Part shown: piece by piece, positions 59,601-64,000 of the stretch
How positions within the stretch are numbered: the first letter of the stretch is position 1
How the letters are laid out: each line of letters opens with the position of its first letter
NCBI GenBank assembly: GCA_963969365.1
Contig: OZ017762.1
Location: 1,550,001-1,614,000, forward strand
Source of the DNA: Asterochloris sp. CNOR1
Lineage: Eukaryota; Chlorophyta; Trebouxiophyceae; Trebouxiales; Trebouxiaceae
Reading direction: 5' to 3'
DNA length: 64,000 bases
Notes under the pieces: model-generated
The model's input: the letters and a program-made list of their open reading frames with translations, nothing else
Told to the model about the DNA's origin: nothing
Database searches by the model: none
Program-made: the position numbers and the translations under genes

Positions 59601-62600
59601 ATGACTCATCAGTATCAACGCGTTCTGTGGCCGCATCAGCACTGTAGGATCCAAGCACAAGCAATGCCCCTGTGCAGGTCTGCGCCTGCTGCTGGTGGAG
59701 CAGCTCCTCGCCTGGAGGCATCGGCGCTGATTGAGCTCCCCGGCAGCAGCACGGCAGACCCAGTGACCCTCATCAGTCAGCGGCAGGCCCTGCACCTTGT
59801 GGTCATCAGGCTGCAGCCACCAGCAGGGAATCTGGAGCACGTCGCCAGCGGCAGCAGCTCCGCATCAGGTGCGCGTGAGTCCTGCCGCAGCATCTGTGCA
59901 GCAGGAAAATGTTGTTATGCTGAGCTGTTGAGAAGCAGGGATTGGGGCACCGACCCCGCAGCCAGTCTCCAGTGGGGCCCCCTACCCTTGCTGTGTCCAT
60001 TTGCTGCGCTGCACTGCCACCCTGCGCGCAACTGCTGCCCAGCCCCTGCGGGGCTCAGGGCTGCGACCCTGCAGCCGGTCACCAAAGGGGTATAGGTGCT
60101 GCTTGCTGCTGCCCACTGCCCTGGACTGCCCAGCTGACGTGCCACCCAGCGACGTGTAGGGGACTGGGCGCCGACTCACTAGCCAGCCTACATTGGGACC
60201 ATTGCCCTTTTTCTGTTCATGCACAGCCACCCACTCAGCGACTGCTGCCCAGACCCTGCAGGGAACGGGGCGTCAGCACAGCAGCCAGCCACCAACGGGG
60301 CTGCAGCCCCTGCTGCTTCTGGCACACAGCAGCGCCACAGCCCGCCTGGACCCACAGCTGTACCCGCCGTCAGTGGCACCAGCGGCACTGCCACGCCTAC
60401 CCACCCCCGCCACAGCCCTCCGGGGCAGCAGCCTCTGCTGGCAGCTGCGCTGGCAGCTGGGCCCCAGCACCAGCAGCAGCAGCTCAACGCGGAGCTGCAA
60501 GTGGGTGCTGGGACGCTTGAGTGTGTCCTTGTCGGTGCTGGGCGAGACATGAACGCCAGCAGGGGCCAGCCTGCACGATGGGGTGGTGTGCCTGTGCACA
60601 TGCTGCCCGGCAACCACGGCAAGCACTAACGGCCTTGTGCGGTCCTGGGCAGCTGAACCCCAGGGTTAAAGGCCAGGATCAGTGATCCTGACTTGGGCCA
60701 CATTGCACAACATTGGCCTCCCTGCCACCTGCAGGTGCTGCACAGCCCTGGGGAGGTGGTCGGCACCTGCAGTCTGGACTGGCGCAAGGCGCTGATCAGT
60801 CAGGGGCAGCCGGCGGTGCTGACGGGGGAGCTGCTGCTGGGCAGCCAGAGCGGGCAGCGGGGGCTGGACATGGTCGGCGTGCTGTCCCTTGAAGTCGAGG
60901 TGGGCTCCTCGTCTCAGATCGTGTCACCAAGTGATGGGAAGCTGGCTAGGAGGGTGTTCAGCCTGTCACCTCTGCCCAGCACCAGCGCCTGTGGGCCTGT
61001 GGGGGGCAAGCGCAGGGTGGGGAGGGCACAGAGCTGCTGCTGGGGCGTCAAGATCGGGCAGCAGGGACTTGAGACGGTCATTGTGGTGTCTCTTGGACTC
61101 ACAGGTGTCTCGTGAGTTCAAGGGGCATCATGCAATGCAGATCAAGGGTTGGGGCTTCGCCAGGGTTGTGCTGGGGAGTCAGAGCAGGCAGCGGGTCATT
61201 GACATTGTTGGCATGCTGTCACTCCACCATCTCAGCTGGGACAGCCTTCAAGCAGACCTGAGAGGTTTGTGTGCAGGTGGTCCCCTCGCTGAGCAAGCCG
61301 CTGGACCAGGCAGCCCTGGCGCGCCAATGCGAGGCGGAGGGGCAGAGGGACAGCGAGGCCACTGCCTTCACTGCCAGGGCACGGGAGTGGTGGGCGGAGT
61401 ACACAGCTGGAGGGCTGGACTTCCAGAGCCGCGTGGTCAAGCTGCTGGCCTATGCAGAGGATGGCATGCAGGTGGGCACATCGCAGGGCTGAAGGCACCG
61501 GGCAAGCTGCAATGGGATGTGGCGGAGATGGTTCTCACACTGTCAGAGCTCATGCACCAGACTGTGACGGCCGACAGGCAACGCTGCTGGTTTGTGCAGA
61601 GGACGCCATGCAGTGCAGGGTCAACCTGGGCTGCCTCCTGATTGCAGGCTGCAAGCACAGGCAGGTGCTTGGCTGCAGGCAGCACCAGATGTTCTGGTCA
61701 GCGTTTGCCCTTGTGAGATGGAACACGCGTCTTGATCGAGCTCATACACAAGGCCAGTGATAGTTTGTCCTGCCTGCAGAAGCCCACATGTGCCTTCGTC
61801 AAGCCCCTGCAGCTTGGGCGCTGGCTGGCCACCCCAAGGGAGGCAGCGCGATTCGTGAGCCTGCTGCAGCCCAAGGAGGGGGCGGCCCAGAAGCTGTCCA
61901 CAGCCTCCCCTGCAGAGAGCTGGGCGGCACTGCACACTGTCATCGAGTCGCGGCAGGCTTCGCAGGTGCGCCTGCTCTGGAGCAGCCACAGCTTCTGAGA
62001 GGGGCATTGTATCGCATCTGGCCTGCACGAGGAGAGGGCCCTGCTGATGTGCAGCCTTCACTCCAGTCTCAGCTGAGCAGATCAGCCCCATTGAGCGACC
62101 TTGTGGACCCTGATCAAAGTCCTGAAGCTGCGTTTCCCGCCCACTGCTTGCAGGAGGGGAGTGGTTGCTGTTGTGTGGGCTGCTCCCGGCTTCATTTCAG
62201 CTTGCCGCTGCCCAGTGTTCACTGCCCTTCCCCTGCCTGCAGGAGGAGAGAGCCCTGCTGCTGTGTGGCCTGCTCCTGGGGTTTGGGCTGGATGCATGGG
62301 TCTGCTGCGGCACGAGCGAGCGCGGCGGGCACATGTGGGTGCTGACACGGTCTGCCAGGAACAATGCAACCTTCTGGGAGCCTGTCACAGGTCAGTGTGC
62401 CGTGTGTCAGGTCATGCCTGCTCCTAGACTGATAAAAGTTGGTCTGTGTGGGATGAAGGCAGCCTTTCAGGGCCTTTCGTCATGTGTATGTGGGTATGGC
62501 AGCAGCAGGGCCGAGGATGTGCATGCCAACTGGTTGATGCCTCGGCTGCGCGCACAGCACTGCACCATGCCCATGCTCCATGCCTGCACAGCAACAGCTG

Positions 62601-63566
62601 GCCCAAAGCATCTGGCTCCACCTCACGTGTGCCAGTGCCGATGCCTGGGCTCTGTGTTCAAGCCTCCAGGACCAGCCCTGAAGCCAATTGCTTTGCACGT
62701 GTGGGTAGCTGGTGATGCATACCAAGAGGCATTACTTGTCTGTGTAAAATAATTTTTGTTAAGCCTGAACTTTCTGCAGGCCAGCGATGCGTTTTGTTAT
62801 TGAAACTTCTGAACTTCTGCCTGCAGGGCAGTGATGCATTCTGTTGCTATAACCTCTGCACTTCTGCCTGCAGGGCAGCGATACAGCCCAGGGTCCCCTG
62901 GCCAGCCCAAATCGTGCCAGTGCCGCCGCCTGGGCTCCGTGTTCCAGCACCGGCGCGTCCTGGCCAACTGCCAGCGTGACGACAGTGTACTATCAGTGTG
63001 CTACAATTTTGAGGACAGCTCCCTCTGGAAGGAGCTGACTGTACAATCGCAGGATGTGTGTGGGCCCCCCTGGGTCCGATTTGACCTTCAGGTGGGGTGA
63101 CCCAACATTCTGCAGGTGCAGGCTGTGGGCTGAAGAGTTGCAGGCAGTTTGTGAGGGCCACAATGCGACCATGACATCGGCTTGGTCTTGGGTGGTGACA
63201 ATCAGCATTCCCAGGTTGTGAGTAGCGTTGCAGAGTGTGGACATCTTTGGGGCTGAGCTGTATGTTGGGGAGGAACTCAACACATGGCTTTCAACTGCAG
63301 ATGCTCCCACTGGATATTCCTGTGGCCGAGCACAGGCTAGAGGCAGACCTTCGAAAGTCGCTGACCGAGCACCGAGCGGAGGTTCTGGGCATTCCAGCGA
63401 CGCAGTGGGACGAGGGACTGGCCTTCCTGCTCATGCCAGCCCTGGCCTCATACGAAGCTGAGGCTGTCACAGGGCAGCCGGCGGCTGGGACGGAGGACTT
63501 TCAGCAGAGCATCAAGCGCAGCACGCCGGCAGGGTCAACATTCAAGGGTGTGCCTCAGCACCACAG
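56622..63566 (+). CDS. CEP76: Centrosomal protein CEP76 (3' partial)
   Basis: Centriole-associated protein; in animals it limits centriole reduplication. Twelve exons join in phase: 56622..56689, 57202..57346, 58315..58409, 58674..58799, 59678..59868, 60262..60500, 60735..60899, 61277..61471, 61780..61965, 62243..62390, 62874..63091, 63301..63566, about 680 residues so far. Start GIPPEKLSELRKAVKEQL and then RGVIDELVKSL match the family N terminus. The C2-like domain runs from RYLHVRLRGGNRFLRY through QRFRSAPAAGG, SLDWRKALISQGQ and LDMVGVLSLEVE. Next are AREWWAEYTAGG, FVKPLQLGRWLATPREAARF, the transglutaminase-like fold (LLLCGLLLGFGLDAWVCCG, GHMWVLTR, ATFWEPVTGQRY), GSVFQHRRVLANCQ and WDEGLAFLLMPALASYE. 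Exon 60262..60500 adds about 70 residues of Ala/Pro/Gln/His-rich insert. The first intron has a GC donor (gcaagg). The last exons lie beyond the window. Nearly every intron carries exon-edge copies. Confidence 0.95.
57320..57760 (+). repeat. Decaying copies of a CEP76 exon end plus donor
   Basis: The end of exon 57202..57346 (GFTKEQAIEELK plus gtgtgtgcctgcatg) recurs after 57380. The core ttcac(t/c)aaggagcaggct appears at about 57391, 57411 and 57441, and the gtgtgtgcctgcat intron start at about 57475. Weaker copies follow at about 57540..57580, 57625..57655 and 57735..57755. The best copy has GAG TAG where the exon has GAG GAG. Confidence 0.85.
58115..58370 (+). repeat. Decayed copy of a CEP76 exon start
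   Basis: The start of exon 58315..58409 (GRGVIDELVKSLSHTG) has a diverged copy at about 58117..58166, preceded by its own ctgctgcag. Conserved blocks are cag-gggc-tggc and gctcagccacac/gctcagccatac. Confidence 0.8.
58766..59445 (+). repeat. Array of five copies of a CEP76 exon end plus donor
   Basis: The end of exon 58674..58799 (CCGELLGQRFR, donor gtgagc, then a short intron part with cacacagcaaa in the copies) recurs at about 58870..58915, 58985..59045, 59135..59175, 59265..59315 and 59385..59440, a spacing of about 110-150 bp. Each keeps the ctg-tggggagctg core; decay increases away from the exon. Confidence 0.85.
59936..60300 (+). repeat. Array of decayed copies upstream of CEP76 exon 60262..60500
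   Basis: The start of exon 60262..60500 (ggaacggggcgtcagcacag...ccaacggggctgcagcccct) is preceded by three diverged copies at about 59937..60000, 60050..60105 and 60158..60212, spaced about 110 bp. Each keeps gg-xxc-gxcgcc/cgac-xx-cagccagxcxxcx-xgggg. Only the last is used as an exon. Confidence 0.75.
60820..61230 (+). repeat. Copies of the end of CEP76 exon 60735..60899
   Basis: The segment coding for ELLLGSQSGQRGLDMVGVLSL recurs in the following intron at about 61030..61100 and 61165..61225. The second copy still reads LGSQSRQRVIDIVGMLSL and is less changed than the first. Confidence 0.85.
62148..62290 (+). repeat. Copy of the start of CEP76 exon 62243..62390
   Basis: The sequence tgcaggagg-ga... 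through tgtggcctgctcc at the exon start has a diverged copy at about 62149..62200, including its own ttgcag acceptor. The two are about 93 bp apart. Confidence 0.8.
62587..62900 (+). repeat. Stacked copies of the start of CEP76 exon 62874..63091
   Basis: A short unit, cttctgcctgcagggcagcgatgc-like, is repeated at about 62776, 62824 and 62871, with period about 48 bp. A longer decayed copy at about 62587..62695 still shows gtgccagtgccgatgcctgggctctgtgtt against the exon's CQCRRLGSVF segment (split here for length). Confidence 0.85.
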
Positions 63567-63860
63567 GTGCGGTTATCATGACGTGCTGCCCATTCTCTGG
63601 GGTGAGGCTGAGAGCTCTCACCCTCTCACTCAAGCAGCAAATGCAGCACGCCTGCAGACCACCGCTCAAGGTTGTGCCCCAGCACTACAAGTGCGTCCAG
63701 AGGGTGGTCAAAGCATCAATCGCAGTATGCTGGTTCCAACATCGAAGGGGCTGCCTGCGCTGCACCACAGCATCTTGAGGGGTTGCATTGACTTGATGAC
63801 AGGTACATGCCGGCAGCCATTGTTGCCAGAAGGGTCGCCCCAGCACCAAAGGTGTGCTTT
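63535..63860 (+). repeat. Copies of the end of the last visible CEP76 exon
   Basis: The exon end TFKGVPQHH plus donor gtgcgg recurs at about 63660..63695 (GCCCCAGCACTACAAG), about 63735..63775 and about 63820..63852, spaced about 80-125 bp, all in the following intron. Confidence 0.75.
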
Positions 63861-64000
63861 AAGTCAAGAGCTGGGATTGCATGAAATGAAAGGGAGGCCT
63901 CCTATAGGTTGGCCTTGATCCTGCTGGTGGCTGACAGGACATAACTCTTGCAGGGCTTCCTTAACGACTGTCTCTCATTGCTGCAGGTCGCTAGCCCCGC

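Noticed and set aside
1-64000. CRISPR arrays, prokaryotic operons, rRNA or tRNA genes
   Set aside because: The intron-rich eukaryotic structure rules out the first two. I found no cloverleaf or rRNA core sequence that I would defend. The short tandem copies vary in length and contain splice signals, unlike CRISPR repeats.
1-64000. Transposons, retroelements or virus-derived elements
   Set aside because: No reverse transcriptase, integrase, transposase or capsid-like blocks and no terminal repeats were seen. The repeats found are all copies of host exon edges.

Overview
The window is nuclear DNA of a green alga, most likely from the trebouxiophyte or related core chlorophyte branch. The genes are dense, GC-rich and split into many short exons (commonly 50-250 nt). 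Almost every intron ends in ctgcag. The gene set mixes plant-type proteins (RBP45/47-type RNA-binding protein, plant-type guanylate kinase, DCP1) with ciliary and centriolar genes absent from seed plants (BBS1, CEP76). This points to an alga that makes, or recently made, flagellate cells. The lineage call is inference; protein identities come from recognising the conserved blocks, not from a database search. Exon coordinates were read by hand from splice signals and codon phase and may be off by a base in places.

Layout, left to right. A Gfo/Idh/MocA-type dihydrodiol dehydrogenase-like gene (<1..5982, +, 5' end outside). The mRNA-decapping activator DCP1 (6218..11983, +). A six-TM-class membrane protein of unknown function (12167..17585, +). 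RPA1, large subunit of the ssDNA-binding protein (17613..27584, -), which ends 27 bp from the previous gene. An unrecognised acidic protein (about 27972..32143, +), divergent from RPA1. A peptidyl-tRNA hydrolase with a probable organelle presequence (32432..35689, -). A gene-poor 1.3 kb gap. RBP47 (36998..43787, -). BBS1 (44001..50789, -). An unrecognised nuclear-looking protein (about 51057..53180, +). Guanylate kinase (53821..55799, -). CEP76 (56622..>63566, +, 3' end outside). Seven coding models (membrane protein, RPA1, PTH, RBP47, BBS1, guanylate kinase, and CEP76 to the window edge) close in frame with consistent phases at all junctions.

The most striking signal is not a gene. Many introns contain serial, decaying copies of the exon edge they touch. 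At donor sites the copied unit is exon end + GT + first tens of intron bases. At acceptor sites it is intron end + ctgcag + exon start. Units are about 50-150 bp, up to five copies in a row. In the clearest arrays only the copy in its proper place is intact, and decay tends to grow with distance from it. I see this in nine of the eleven genes and not in the gaps between genes. It looks like recurrent tandem duplication across splice junctions, a process that would lengthen introns, offer spare cassette exons (one copy at 29770..29826 is intact and in frame) and seed new introns. Other points: RPA1 has lost the zinc-ribbon cysteines, CEP76 has lost the cysteine of its transglutaminase-like fold, and at least four introns use GC donors.
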